A DNA stretch of 64,000 nt, from NCBI GenBank assembly GCA_943737045.1, contig CALSFV010000211.1, positions 868,001 to 932,000 on the forward strand, read 5' to 3'. Under the pieces are notes generated by a model. That model had not been told where the DNA came from and searched no databases. It saw only the letters and a list, made by a program, of their open reading frames with translations. Each line of letters begins with the position of its first letter. The stretch's first letter is position 1. This stretch comes from Parapristionchus giblindavisi. Its lineage: Eukaryota > Nematoda > Chromadorea > Rhabditida > Diplogasteridae. Below, piece after piece: positions 49,203 to 63,288 of the stretch. Both the position numbers and the translations under genes were made by a program.

Positions 49203-52200
49203 GACTCAGAAGCAAGCAAGGGGCTAGCCCAGATTCGACCACGGAATCACTCAGAAGCAAGGGGCTAGCCCAGATTCGACCAGGGAATCACTCAGAAGCA
49301 AGGGGCTAGCCCAGATTCGACCAGGGAATCACTCAGAAGCAAGGGGCTAGTCCAGATTCGACCAGGGAATCACTCAGAAGCAAGGGGTTAGCCCAGATTC
49401 GACCAGGGAATCACTCAGAAGCAAGGGGCTAGCCCAGATTCGACCACGGAATCACTCAGAAGCAAGGGGCTAGCCCAGATTCGACCATGGAATCACTCAG
49501 AAGCAAAGGGCTAGCCCAGATTCGACCAGGGAATCACTCAGAAGCAAGGGGCTAGCCCAGATTCGACCACGGAATCACTCAGAAGCAAGGGGTTAGCCCA
49601 GATTCGACCAGGGAATCACTCAGAAGCAAAGGGCTAGCCCAGATTCGACCAGGGAATCACTCAGAAGCAAGGGGCTAGCCCAGATTCGACCAGGGAATCA
49701 CTCAGAAGCAAGTGGCTAGCCCAGATTCGACCAGGGAATCACTCAGAAGCAAGGGGCTAGCCCAGATTCGACCAGGGACTCACTCAGAAGCAAGGGGCTA
49801 GCCCAGATTCGACCAGGGAATCACTCAGAAGCAAGGGGCTAGTCCAGATTCGACCAGGGAATCACTCAGAAGCAAGGGGCTAGCCCAGATTCGACCACGG
49901 AATCACTCAGAAGCAAGGGGCTAGCCCAGATTCGACCAGGGAATCACTCAGAAGCAAAGGGCTAGCCCAGATTCGACCAGGGAATCACTCAGAAGCAAGG
50001 GGCTAGCCCAGATTCGACCAGGGAATCACTCAGAAGCAAAGGGCTAGCCCAGATTCGACCAGTGACTCAGAAGCAAGCAAGGGGCTAGCCCAGATTCGAC
50101 CACGGAATCACTCAGAAGCAAGGGGCTAGCCCAGATTCGACCAGGGAATCACTCAGAAGCAAGGGGCTAGCCCAGATTCGACCAGGGAATCACTCAGAAG
50201 CAAGGGGCTAGTCCAGATTCGACCAGGGAATCACTCAGAAGCAAGGGGTTAGCCCAGATTCGACCAGGGAATCACTCAGAAGCAAGGGGCTAGCCCAGAT
50301 TCGACCAGGGAATCACTCAGAAGCAAGGGGCTAGTCCAGATTCGACCAGGGAATCACTCAGAAGCAAGGGGCTAGCCCAGATTCGACCACGGAATCACTC
50401 AGAATCAAGGGGCTAGTCCAGATTCGACCAGGGAATCACTCAGAAGCAAGGGGCTAGCCCAGATTCGACCAGGGAATCACTCAGAAGCAAGGGGCTAGCC
50501 CAGATTCGACCAGGGAATCACTCAGAAGCAAGGGGTTAGCCCAGATTCGACCAGGGAATCACTCAGAAGCAAAGGGCTAGCCCAGATTCGACCAGGGGAT
50601 CACTCAGAAGCAAGGGGCTAGCCCAGATTCGACCAGGGAATCACTCAGAAGCAAGGGGCTAGCCCAGATTCGACCAGTGAATCACTCAGAAGCAAGGGGC
50701 TAGCCCAGATTCGACCAGTGAATCACTCAGAAGCAAGGGGCTAGCCCAGATTCGACCAGGGAATCACTAAGAAGCAAGGGGCTAGCCCAGATTCGACCAG
50801 GAAATCACTCAGAAGCAAGGGGCTAGCCCAGATTCGACCAGGGTATCACTCAGAAGCAAGGGGCTAGCCCAGATTCGACCAGGGAATCATTCAGAAGCAA
50901 GGGGCCAGCCCAGATTCGACCAGGGAATCACTCAGAAGCAAGGGGCTAGCCCAGATTCGACCAGGGAATCACTCAGAAGCAACGGGCTAGCCCAGATTCG
51001 ACCAGGGAATCACTCAGAAGCAAGGGGCTAGCCCAGATTCGACCACGGAATCACTCAGAAGCAAGGGGTTAGCCCAGATTCGACCAGGGAATCACTCAGA
51101 AGCAAAGGGCTAGCCCAGATTCGACCAGGGAATCACTCAGAAGCAAGGGGCTAGCCCAGAGTCGACCAGGGAATCACTCAGAAGCAAGGGGCTAGCCCAG
51201 ATTCGACCAGGGAATCACTCAGAAGCAAGGGGCTAGCCCAGATTCGACCACGGAATCACTCAGAAGCAAGGGGTTAGCCCAGATTCGACCAGGGAATCAC
51301 TCAGAAGCAAAGGGCTAGCCCAGATTCGACCAGGGAATCACTCAGAAGCAAGGGGCTAGCCCAGATTCGACCAGGGAATCACTCAGAAGCAAGTGGCTAG
51401 CCCAGATTCGACCAGGGAATCACTCAGAAGCAAGGGGCTAGCCCAGATTCGACCAGGGACTCACTCAGAAGCAAGGGGCTAGCCCAGATTCGACCAGGGA
51501 ATCACTCAGAAGCAAGGGGCTAGTCCAGATTCGACCAGGGAATCACTCAGAAGCAAGGGGCTAGCCCAGATTCGACCACGGAATCACTCAGAAGCAAGGG
51601 GCTAGCCCAGATTCGACCAGGGAATCACTCAGAAGCAAAGGGCTAGCCCAGATTCGACCAGGGAATCACTCAGAAGCAAGGGGCTAGCCCAGATTCGACC
51701 AGGGAATCACTCAGAAGCAAAGGGCTAGCCCAGATTCGACCAGTGACTCAGAAGCAAGCAAGGGGCTAGCCCAGATTCGACCACGGAATCACTCAGAAGC
51801 AAGGGGCTAGCCCAGATTCGACCAGGGAATCACTCAGAAGCAAGGGGCTAGCCCAGATTCGACCAGGGAATCACTCAGAAGCAAGGGGCTAGTCCAGATT
51901 CGACCAGGGAATCACTCAGAAGCAAGGGGTTAGCCCAGATTCGACCAGGGAATCACTCAGAAGCAAGGGGCTAGCCCAGATTCGACCACGGAATCACTCA
52001 GAAGCAAGGGGCTAGCCCAGATTCGACCATGGAATCACTCAGAAGCAAAGGGCTAGCCCAGATTCGACCAGGGAATCACTCAGAAGCAAGGGGCTAGCCC
52101 AGATTCGACCACGGAATCACTCAGAAGCAAGGGGTTAGCCCAGATTCGACCAGGGAATCACTCAGAAGCAAAGGGCTAGCCCAGATTCGACCAGGGAATC

Positions 52201-53523
52201 ACTCAGAAGCAAGGGGCTAGCCCAGATTCGACCAGGGAATCACTCAGAAGCAAGTGGCTAGCCCAGATTCGACCAGGGAATCACTCAGAAGCAAGGGGCT
52301 AGCCCAGATTCGACCAGGGACTCACTCAGAAGCAAGGGGCTAGCCCAGATTCGACCAGGGAATCACTCAGAAGCAAGGGGCTAGTCCAGATTCGACCAGG
52401 GAATCACTCAGAAGCAAGGGGCTAGCCCAGATTCGACCACGGAATCACTCAGAAGCAAGGGGCTAGCCCAGATTCGACCAGGGAATCACTCAGAAGCAAA
52501 GGGCTAGCCCAGATTCGACCAGGGAATCACTCAGAAGCAAGGGGCTAGCCCAGATTCGACCAGGGAATCACTCAGAAGCAAAGGGCTAGCCCAGATTCGA
52601 CCAGTGACTCAGAAGCAAGCAAGGGGCTAGCCCAGATTCGACCACGGAATCACTCAGAAGCAAGGGGCTAGCCCAGATTCGACCAGGGAATCACTCAGAA
52701 GCAAGGGGCTAGCCCAGATTCGACCAGGGAATCACTCAGAAGCAAGGGGCTAGTCCAGATTCGACCAGGGAATCACTCAGAAGCAAGGGGTTAGCCCAGA
52801 TTCGACCAGGGAATCACTCAGAAGCAAGGGGCTAGCCCAGATTCGACCAGGGAATCACTCAGAAGCAAGGGGCTAGTCCAGATTCGACCAGGGAATCACT
52901 CAGAAGCAAGGGGCTAGCCCAGATTCGACCACGGAATCACTCAGAATCAAGGGGCTAGTCCAGATTCGACCAGGGAATCACTCAGAAGCAAGGGGCTAGC
53001 CCAGATTCGACCAGGGAATCACTCAGAAGCAAGGGGCTAGCCCAGATTCGACCAGGGAATCACTCAGAAGCAAGGGGTTAGCCCAGATTCGACCAGGGAA
53101 TCACTCAGAAGCAAAGGGCTAGCCCAGATTCGACCAGGGGATCACTCAGAAGCAAGGGGCTAGCCCAGATTCGACCAGGGAATCACTCAGAAGCAAGGGG
53201 CTAGCCCAGATTCGACCAGTGAATCACTCAGAAGCAAGGGGCTAGCCCAGATTCGACCAGTGAATCACTCAGAAGCAAGGGGCTAGCCCAGATTCGACCA
53301 GGGAATCACTAAGAAGCAAGGGGCTAGCCCAGATTCGACCAGGAAATCACTCAGAAGCAAGGGGCTAGCCCAGATTCGACCAGGGTATCACTCAGAAGCA
53401 AGGGGCTAGCCCAGATTCGACCAGGGAATCATTCAGAAGCAAGGGGCCAGCCCAGATTCGACCAGGGAATCACTCAGAAGCAAGGGGCTAGCCCAGATTC
53501 GACCAGGGAATCACTCAGAAGCA
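49203..53523 (+). repeat. Duplication of a 62-monomer block (2,542 bp) with nested 21-mers
   Basis: Four markers are 2,542 bp apart: gtgActcag at 49,203/51,745 and 50,064/52,606, agaaTcaag at 50,401/52,943, and gcaaCggg at 50,981/53,523. Within each copy the gtgActcag monomer is repeated 861 bp (21 x 41) later. A 21-mer duplication therefore happened first, and the enlarged block was then duplicated as a 62-mer. Confidence 0.88.
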
Positions 53524-55666
53524 ACGGGCTAGCCCAGATTCGACCAGGGAATCACTCAGAAGCAAGGGGCTAGCCCAGATTCGACCACGGAATCACTCAG
53601 AAGCAAGGGGTTAGCCCAGATTCGACCAGGGAATCACTCAGAAGCAAAGGGCTAGCCCAGATTCGACCAGGGAATCACTCAGAAGCAAGGGGCTAGCCCA
53701 GATTCGACCAGGGAATCACTCAGAAGCAAGGGGCTAGCCCAGATTCGACCAGGGAATCACTCAGAAGCAAGGGGCTAGCCCAGATTCGACCAGGGAATCA
53801 CTCAGAAGCAAGGGGCTAGCCCAGATTCGACCAGGGAATCACTCAGAAGCAAGGGGCTAGTCCAGATTCGACCAGGGAATCACTCAGAAGCAAGGGGCTA
53901 GCCCAGATTCGACCACGGAATCACTCAGAAGCAAGGGGCTAGCCCAGATTCGACCAGGGAATCACTCAGAAGCAAAGGGCTAGCCCAGATTCGACCAGGG
54001 AATCACTCAGAAGCAAGGGGCTAGCCCAGATTCGACCAGGGAATCACTCAGAAGCAAGGGGCTAGCCCAGATTCGACCAGTGACTCAGAAGCAAGCAAGG
54101 GGCTAGCCCAGATTCGACCACGGAATCACTCAGAAGCAAGGGGCTAGCCCAGATTCGACCAGGGAATCACTCAGAAGCAAGGGGCTAGCCCAGATTCGAC
54201 CAGGGAATCACTCAGAAGCAAGGGGCTAGTCCAGATTCGACCAGGGAATCACTCAGAAGCAAGGGGTTAGCCCAGATTCGACCAGGGAATCACTCAGAAG
54301 CAAGGGGCTAGCCCAGATTCGACCAGGGAATCACTCAGAAGCAAGGGGCTAGCCCAGATTCGACCAGGGAATCACTCAGAAGCAAGGGGCTAGCCCAGAT
54401 TCGACCAGGGAATCACTCAGAAGCAAGGGGCTAGTCCAGATTCGACCAGGGAATCACTCAGAAGCAAGGGGCTAGCCCAGATTCGACCACGGAATCACTC
54501 AGAAGCAAGGGGCTAGCCCAGATTCGACCAGGGAATCACTCAGAAGCAAAGGGCTAGCCCAGATTCGACCAGGGGATCACTCAGAAGCAAGGGGCTAGCC
54601 CAGATTCGACCACGGAATCACTCAGAAGCAAGGGGCTAGCCCAGATTCGACCAGGGAATCACTCAGAAGCAAGGGGCTAGCCCAGATTCGACCAGGGAAT
54701 CACTCAGAAGCAAGGGGCTAGTCCAGATTCGACCAGGGAATCACTCAGAAGCAAGGGGTTAGCCCAGATTCGACCAGGGAATCACTCAGAAGCAAAGGGC
54801 TAGCCCAGATTCGACCAGGGGATCACTCAGAAGCAAGGGGCTAGCCCAGATTCGACCACGGAATCACTCAGAAGCAAGGGGCTAGCCCAGATTCGACCAG
54901 GGAATCACTCAGAAGCAAGGGGCTAGCCCAGATTCGACCAGGGAATCACTCAGAAGCAAGGGGTTAGCCCAGATTCGACCAGTGAATCACTCAGAAGCAA
55001 GGGGCTAGCCCAGATTCGACCAGGGAATCACTCAGAAGCAAGGGGCTAGCCCAGATTCGACCAGGGAATCACTCAGAAGCAAGGGGCTAGCCCAGATTCG
55101 ACCAGGGAATCACTCAGAAGCAAAGGGCTAGCCCAGATTCGACCAGGGAATCACTCAGAAGCAAGGGGCTAGCCCAGATTCGACCACGGAATCACTCAGA
55201 AGCAAGGGGCTAGCCCAGATTCGACCAGGGAATCACTCAGAAGCAAAGGGCTAGCCCAGATTCGACCAGGGTATCACTCAGAAGCAAGGGGCTAGCCCAG
55301 ATTCGACCAGGGTATCACTCAGAAGCAAGGGGCTAGCCCAGATTCGACCACGGAATCACTCAGAAGCAAAGGGCTAGCCCAGATTCGACCAGGGAATCAC
55401 TCAGAAGCAAGGGGCTAGCCCAGATTCGACCACGGAATCACTCAGAAGCAAGGGGCTAGCCCAGATTCGACCAGGGAATCACTCAGAAGCAAGGGGCTAG
55501 CCCAGATTCGACCAGGGAATCACTCAGAAGCAAAGGGCTAGCCCAGATTCGACCAGGGAATCACTCAGAAGCAAGGGGCTAGCCCAGATTCGACCAGGGA
55601 ATCACTCAGAAGCAAAGGGCTAGCCCAGATTCGACCAGGGAATCACTCAGAAGCAAAGGGCTAGCC

Positions 55667-58600
55667 GAGATTCGACCAGGGAATCACTCAGAAGCAAAGG
55701 GCTAGCCCAGATTCGACCAGGGTATCACTCAGAAGCAAGGGGCTAGCCCAGATTCGACCAGGGTATCACTCAGAAGCAAGGGGTTAGCCCAGATTCGACC
55801 GGGGAATCACTCAGAAGCAAGGGGCTAGCCCAGATTCGACCAGTGAATCACTCAGAAGCAAGGGGCTAGCCCAGATTCGACCAGTGAATCACTCAGAAGC
55901 AAGGGGCTAGCCCAGATTCGACCAGGGAATCACTAAGAAGCAAGGGGCTAGCCCAGATTCGACCAGGAAATCACTCAGAAGCAAGGGGCTAGCCCAGATT
56001 CTACCAGGGTATCACTCAGAAGCAAGGGGCTAGCCCAGATTCGACCAGGGAATCACTCAGAAGCAAGGGGCCAGCCCAGATTCGACCAGGGAATCACTCA
56101 GAAGCAAGGGGCTAGCCCAGATTCGACCAGGGAATCACTCAGAAGCAAAGGGCTAGCCCAGATTCGACCAGGGAATCACTCAGAAGCAAAGGGCTAGCCC
56201 AGATTCGACCAGGGAATCACTCAGAAGCAAGGGGCTAGCCCAGATTCGACCACGGAATCACTCAGAAGCAAGGGGCTAGCCCAGATTCGACCAGGGAATC
56301 ACTCAGAAGCAAGGGGCTAGCCCAGATTCGACCAGGGAATCACTCAGAAGCAAAGGGCTAGCCCAGATTCGACCAGGGAATCACTCAGAAGCAAGGGGCT
56401 AGCCCAGATTCGACCACGGAATCACTCAGAAGCAAAGGGCTAGCCCAGATTCGACCAGGGAATCACTCAGAAGCAAGGGGCTAGCCCAGATTCGACCACG
56501 GAATCACTCAGAAGCAAGGGGCTAGCCCAGATTCGACCAGGGAATCACTCAGAAGCAAGGGGCTAGCCCAGATTCGACCAGGGAATCACTCAGAAGCAAG
56601 GGGCTAGCCCAGATTCGACCAGGGAATCACTCAGAAGCAAGGGGCTTGCCCAGATTCGACCAGGGAATCACTCAGAAGCAAAGGGCTAGCCCAGATTCGA
56701 CCAGGGAATCACTCAGAAGCAAGGGGCCAGCCCAGATTCGACCAGGGAATCACTCAGAAGCAAGGGGCTAGCCCAGATTCGACCAGGGAATCACTCAGAA
56801 GCAAAGGGCTAGCCCAGATTCGACCAGGGAATCACTCAGAAGCAAAGGGCTAGCCCAGATTCGACCAGGGAATCACTCAGAAGCAAGGGGCTAGCCCAGA
56901 TTCGACCACGGAATCACTCAGAAGCAAGGGGCTAGCCCAGATTCGACCAGGGAATCACTCAGAAGCAAGGGGCTAGCCCAGATTCGACCAGGGAATCACT
57001 CAGAAGCAAGGGGCTAGCCCAGATTCGACCAGGGAATCACTCAGAAGCAAGGGGCTAGTCCAGATTCGACCAGGGAATCACTCAGAGGCAAGGGGCTAGC
57101 CCAGATTCGACCACGGAATCACTCAGAAGCAAGGGGCTAGCCCAGATTCGACCAGGGAATCACTCAGAAGCAAAGGGCTAGCCCAGATTCGACCAGGGGA
57201 TCACTCAGAAGCAAGGGGCTAGCCCAGATTCGACCACGGAATCACTCAGAAGCAAGGGGCTAGCCCAGATTCGACCAGGGAATCACTCAGAAGCAAGGGG
57301 CTAGCCCAGATTCGACCAGGGAATCACTCAGAAGCAAGGGGCTAGTCCAGATTCGACCAGGGAATCACTCAGAAGCAAGGGGTTAGCCCAGATTCGACCA
57401 GGGAATCACTCAGAAGCAAAGGGCTAGCCCAGATTCGACCAGGGGATCACTCAGAAGCAAGGGGCTAGCCCAGATTCGACCACGGAATCACTCAGAAGCA
57501 AGGGGCTAGCCCAGATTCGACCAGGGAATCACTCAGAAGCAAGGGGCTAGCCCAGATTCGACCAGGGAATCACTCAGAAGCAAGGGGTTAGCCCAGATTC
57601 GACCAGTGAATCACTCAGAAGCAAGGGGCTAGCCCAGATTCGACCAGGGAATCACTCAGAAGCAAGGGGCTAGCCCAGATTCGACCAGGGAATCACTCAG
57701 AAGCAAGGGGCTAGCCCAGATTCGACCAGGGAATCACTCAGAAGCAAAGGGCTAGCCCAGATTCGACCAGGGAATCACTCAGAAGCAAGGGGCTAGCCCA
57801 GTTTCGACCACGGAATCACTCAGAAGCAAGGGGCTAGCCCAGATTCGACCAGGGAATCACTCAGAAGCAAAGGGCTAGCCCAGATTCGACCAGGGTATCA
57901 CTCAGAAGCAAGGGGCTAGCCCAGATTCGACCAGGGTATCACTCAGAAGCAAGGGGCTAGCCCAGATTCGACCACGGAATCACTCAGAAGCAAAGGGCTA
58001 GCCCAGATTCGACCAGGGAATCACTCAGAAGCAAGGGGCTAGCCCAGATTCGACCACGGAATCACTCAGAAGCAAGGGGCTAGCCCAGATTCGACCAGGG
58101 AATCACTCAGAAGCAAGGGGCTAGCCCAGATTCGACCAGGGAATCACTCAGAAGCAAAGGGCTAGCCCAGATTCGACCAGGGAATCACTCAGAAGCAAGG
58201 GGCTAGCCCAGATTCGACCAGGGAATCACTCAGAAGCAAAGGGCTAGCCCAGATTCGACCAGGGAATCACTCAGAAGCAAAGGGCTAGCCCAGATTCGAC
58301 CAGGGAATCACTCAGAAGCAAGGGGCTAGCCCAGATTCGACCAGGGAATCACTCAGAAGCAAGGGGCTAGCCCAGATTCGACCAGGGAATCACTCAGAAG
58401 CAAAGGGCTAGCCCAGATTCGACCAGGGAATCACTCAGAAGCAAAGGGCTAGCCCAGATTCGACCAGGGAATCACTCAGAAGCAAGGGGCTAGCCCAGAT
58501 TCGACCAGGGAATCACTCAGAAGCAAAGGGCTAGCCCAGATTCGACCAGGGAATCACTCAGAAGCAAGGGGCTAGCCCAGATTCGACCAGGGTATCACTC

Positions 58601-61600
58601 AGAAGCAAGGGGCTAGCCCAGATTCGACCAGGGTATCACTCAGAAGCAAGGGGCTAGCCCAGATTCGACCACGGAATCACTCAGAAGCAAAGGGCTAGCC
58701 CAGATTCGACCAGGGAATCACTCAGAAGCAAGGGGCTAGCCCAGATTCGACCACGGAATCACTCAGAAGCAAGGGGCTAGCCCAGATTCGACCAGGGAAT
58801 CACTCAGAAGCAAGGGGCTAGCCCAGATTCGACCAGGGAATCACTCAGAAGCAAGGGGCTAGCCCAGATTCGACCAGGGAATCACTCAGAAGCAAGGGGC
58901 TTGCCCAGATTCGACCAGGGAATCACTCAGAAGCAAAGGGCTAGCCCAGATTCGACCAGGGAATCACTCAGAAGCAAGGGGCCAGCCCAGATTCGACCAG
59001 GGAATCACTCAGAAGCAAGGGGCTAGCCCAGATTCGACCAGGGAATCACTCAGAAGCAAAGGGCTAGCCCAGATTCGACCAGGGAATCACTCAGAAGCAA
59101 AGGGCTAGCCCAGATTCGACCAGGGAATCACTCAGAAGCAAGGGGCTAGCCCAGATTCGACCACGGAATCACTCAGAAGCAAGGGGCTAGCCCAGATTCG
59201 ACCAGGGAATCACTCAGAAGCAAGGGGCTAGCCCAGATTCGACCAGGGAATCACTCAGAAGCAAGGGGCTAGCCCAGATTCGACCAGGGAATCACTCAGA
59301 AGCAAGGGGCTAGTCCAGATTCGACCAGGGAATCACTCAGAGGCAAGGGGCTAGCCCAGATTCGACCACGGAATCACTCAGAAGCAAGGGGCTAGCCCAG
59401 ATTCGACCAGGGAATCACTCAGAAGCAAAGGGCTAGCCCAGATTCGACCAGGGGATCACTCAGAAGCAAGGGGCTAGCCCAGATTCGACCACGGAATCAC
59501 TCAGAAGCAAGGGGCTAGCCCAGATTCGACCAGGGAATCACTCAGAAGCAAGGGGCTAGCCCAGATTCGACCAGGGAATCACTCAGAAGCAAGGGGCTAG
59601 TCCAGATTCGACCAGGGAATCACTCAGAAGCAAGGGGTTAGCCCAGATTCGACCAGGGAATCACTCAGAAGCAAAGGGCTAGCCCAGATTCGACCAGGGG
59701 ATCACTCAGAAGCAAGGGGCTAGCCCAGATTCGACCACGGAATCACTCAGAAGCAAGGGGCTAGCCCAGATTCGACCAGGGAATCACTCAGAAGCAAGGG
59801 GCTAGCCCAGATTCGACCAGGGAATCACTCAGAAGCAAGGGGTTAGCCCAGATTCGACCAGTGAATCACTCAGAAGCAAGGGGCTAGCCCAGATTCGACC
59901 AGGGAATCACTCAGAAGCAAGGGGCTAGCCCAGATTCGACCAGGGAATCACTCAGAAGCAAGGGGCTAGCCCAGATTCGACCAGGGAATCACTCAGAAGC
60001 AAAGGGCTAGCCCAGATTCGACCAGGGAATCACTCAGAAGCAAGGGGCTAGCCCAGTTTCGACCACGGAATCACTCAGAAGCAAGGGGCTAGCCCAGATT
60101 CGACCAGGGAATCACTCAGAAGCAAAGGGCTAGCCCAGATTCGACCAGGGTATCACTCAGAAGCAAGGGGCTAGCCCAGATTCGACCAGGGTATCACTCA
60201 GAAGCAAGGGGCTAGCCCAGATTCGACCACGGAATCACTCAGAAGCAAAGGGCTAGCCCAGATTCGACCAGGGAATCACTCAGAAGCAAGGGGCTAGCCC
60301 AGATTCGACCACGGAATCACTCAGAAGCAAGGGGCTAGCCCAGATTCGACCAGGGAATCACTCAGAAGCAAGGGGCTAGCCCAGATTCGACCAGGGAATC
60401 ACTCAGAAGCAAAGGGCTAGCCCAGATTCGACCAGGGAATCACTCAGAAGCAAGGGGCTAGCCCAGATTCGACCAGGGAATCACTCAGAAGCAAAGGGCT
60501 AGCCCAGATTCGACCAGGGAATCACTCAGAAGCAAAGGGCTAGCCCAGATTCGACCAGGGAATCACTCAGAAGCAAGGGGCTAGCCCAGATTCGACCAGG
60601 GAATCACTCAGAAGCAAGGGGCTAGCCCAGATTCGACCAGGGAATCACTCAGAAGCAAGGGGCTAGTCCAGATTCGACCAGGGAATCACTCAGAGGCAAG
60701 GGGCTAGCCCAGATTCGACCACGGAATCACTCAGAAGCAAGGGGCTAGCCCAGATTCGACCAGGGAATCACTCAGAAGCAAGGGGCTAGCCCAGATTCGA
60801 CCAGGGAATCACTCAGAAGCAAAGGGCTAGCCCAGATTCGACCAGGGAATCACTCAGAAGCAAAGGGCTAGCCCAGATTCGACCAGGGAATCACTCAGAA
60901 GCAAGGGGCTAGCCCAGATTCGACCACGGAATCACTCAGAAGCAAGGGGCTAGCCCAGATTCGACCAGGGAATCACTCAGAAGCAAGGGGCTAGCCCAGA
61001 TTCGACCAGGGAATCACTCAGAAGCAAGGGGCTAGCCCAGATTCGACCAGGGAATCACTCAGAAGCAAGGGGCTAGTCCAGATTCGACCAGGGAATCACT
61101 CAGAGGCAAGGGGCTAGCCCAGATTCGACCACGGAATCACTCAGAAGCAAGGGGCTAGCCCAGATTCGACCAGGGAATCACTCAGAAGCAAAGGGCTAGC
61201 CCAGATTCGACCAGGGGATCACTCAGAAGCAAGGGGCTAGCCCAGATTCGACCACGGAATCACTCAGAAGCAAGGGGCTAGCCCAGATTCGACCAGGGAA
61301 TCACTCAGAAGCAAGGGGCTAGCCCAGATTCGACCAGGGAATCACTCAGAAGCAAGGGGCTAGTCCAGATTCGACCAGGGAATCACTCAGAAGCAAGGGG
61401 TTAGCCCAGATTCGACCAGGGAATCACTCAGAAGCAAAGGGCTAGCCCAGATTCGACCAGGGGATCACTCAGAAGCAAGGGGCTAGCCCAGATTCGACCA
61501 CGGAATCACTCAGAAGCAAGGGGCTAGCCCAGATTCGACCAGGGAATCACTCAGAAGCAAGGGGCTAGCCCAGATTCGACCAGGGAATCACTCAGAAGCA

Positions 61601-63288
61601 AGGGGTTAGCCCAGATTCGACCAGTGAATCACTCAGAAGCAAGGGGCTAGCCCAGATTCGACCAGGGAATCACTCAGAAGCAAGGGGCTAGCCCAGATTC
61701 GACCAGGGAATCACTCAGAAGCAAGGGGCTAGCCCAGATTCGACCAGGGAATCACTCAGAAGCAAAGGGCTAGCCCAGATTCGACCAGGGAATCACTCAG
61801 AAGCAAGGGGCTAGCCCAGTTTCGACCACGGAATCACTCAGAAGCAAGGGGCTAGCCCAGATTCGACCAGGGAATCACTCAGAAGCAAAGGGCTAGCCCA
61901 GATTCGACCAGGGTATCACTCAGAAGCAAGGGGCTAGCCCAGATTCGACCAGGGTATCACTCAGAAGCAAGGGGCTAGCCCAGATTCGACCACGGAATCA
62001 CTCAGAAGCAAAGGGCTAGCCCAGATTCGACCAGGGAATCACTCAGAAGCAAGGGGCTAGCCCAGATTCGACCACGGAATCACTCAGAAGCAAGGGGCTA
62101 GCCCAGATTCGACCAGGGAATCACTCAGAAGCAAGGAGCTAGCCCAGATTCGACCAGGGAATCACTCAGAAGCAAAGGGCTAGCCCAGATTCGACAAGGG
62201 AATCACTCAGAAGCAAGGGGCTAGCCCAGATTCGACCAGGGAATCACTCAGAAGCAAAGGGCTAGCCCAGATTCGACCAGGGAATCACTCAGAAGCAAAG
62301 GGCTAGCCGAGATTCGACCAGGGAATCACTCAGAAGCAAAGGGCTAGCCCAGATTCGACCAGGGTATCACTCAGAAGCAAGGGGCTAGCCCAGATTCGAC
62401 CAGGGTATCACTCAGAAGCAAGGGGTTAGCCCAGATTCGACCGGGGAATCACTCAGAAGCAAGGGGCTAGCCCAGATTCGACCAGTGAATCACTCAGAAG
62501 CAAGGGGCTAGCCCAGATTCGACCAGTGAATCACTCAGAAGCAAGGGGCTAGCCCAGATTCGACCAGGGAATCACTAAGAAGCAAGGGGCTAGCCCAGAT
62601 TCGACCAGGAAATCACTCAGAAGCAAGGGGCTAGCCCAGATTCGACCAGGGTATCACTCAGAAGCAAGGGGCTAGCCCAGATTCGACCAGGGAATCACTC
62701 AGAAGCAAGGGGCCAGCCCAGATTCGACCAGGGAATCACTCAGAAGCAAGGGGCTAGCCCAGATTCGACCAGGGAATCACTCAGAAGCAAAGGGCTAGCC
62801 CAGATTCGACCAGGGAATCACTCAGAAGCAAAGGGCTAGCCCAGATTCGACCAGGGAATCACTCAGAAGCAAGGGGCTAGCCCAGATTCGACCAGGGAAT
62901 CACTCAGAAGCAAAGGGCTAGCCCAGATTCGACCAGGGAATCACTCAGAAGCAAGGGGCTAGCCCAGATTCGACCAGGGTATCACTCAGAAGCAAGGGGC
63001 TAGCCCAGATTCGACCAGGGTATCACTCAGAAGCAAGGGGCTAGCCCAGATTCGACCACGGAATCACTCAGAAGCAAAGGGCTAGCCCAGATTCGACCAG
63101 GGAATCACTCAGAAGCAAGGGGCTAGCCCAGATTCGACCACGGAATCACTCAGAAGCAAGGGGCTAGCCCAGATTCGACCAGGGAATCACTCAGAAGCAA
63201 GGGGCTAGCCCAGATTCGACCAGGGAATCACTCAGAAGCAAGGGGCTAGCCCAGATTCGACCAGGGAATCACTCAGAAGCAAGGGGCT
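55667..63288 (+). repeat. Long-range duplication with 162-monomer spacing (6,642 bp)
   Basis: Three markers are exactly 6,642 bp (162 x 41) apart: tagccGag at 55,667/62,309, ccGggg at 55,801/62,443, and gcTtgccc at 56,646/63,288. The 55-57 kb neighbourhood thus reappears at 62-64 kb, with the 55-mer and 43-mer duplications between. A third relative, with indels, is at 45-47 kb. This is the largest spacing seen in the window. Confidence 0.84.
56646..61819 (+). repeat. Duplications of 55 and 43 monomers
   Basis: Three markers are 2,255 bp (55 x 41) apart: gcTtgccc at 56,646/58,901, agaGgcaag at 57,085/59,340, and cagTttcga at 57,801/60,056. The last two recur again 1,763 bp (43 x 41) further on, at 61,103 and 61,819. 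An additional agaGgcaag copy at 60,693 shows a further 10-monomer internal step. Confidence 0.85.
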
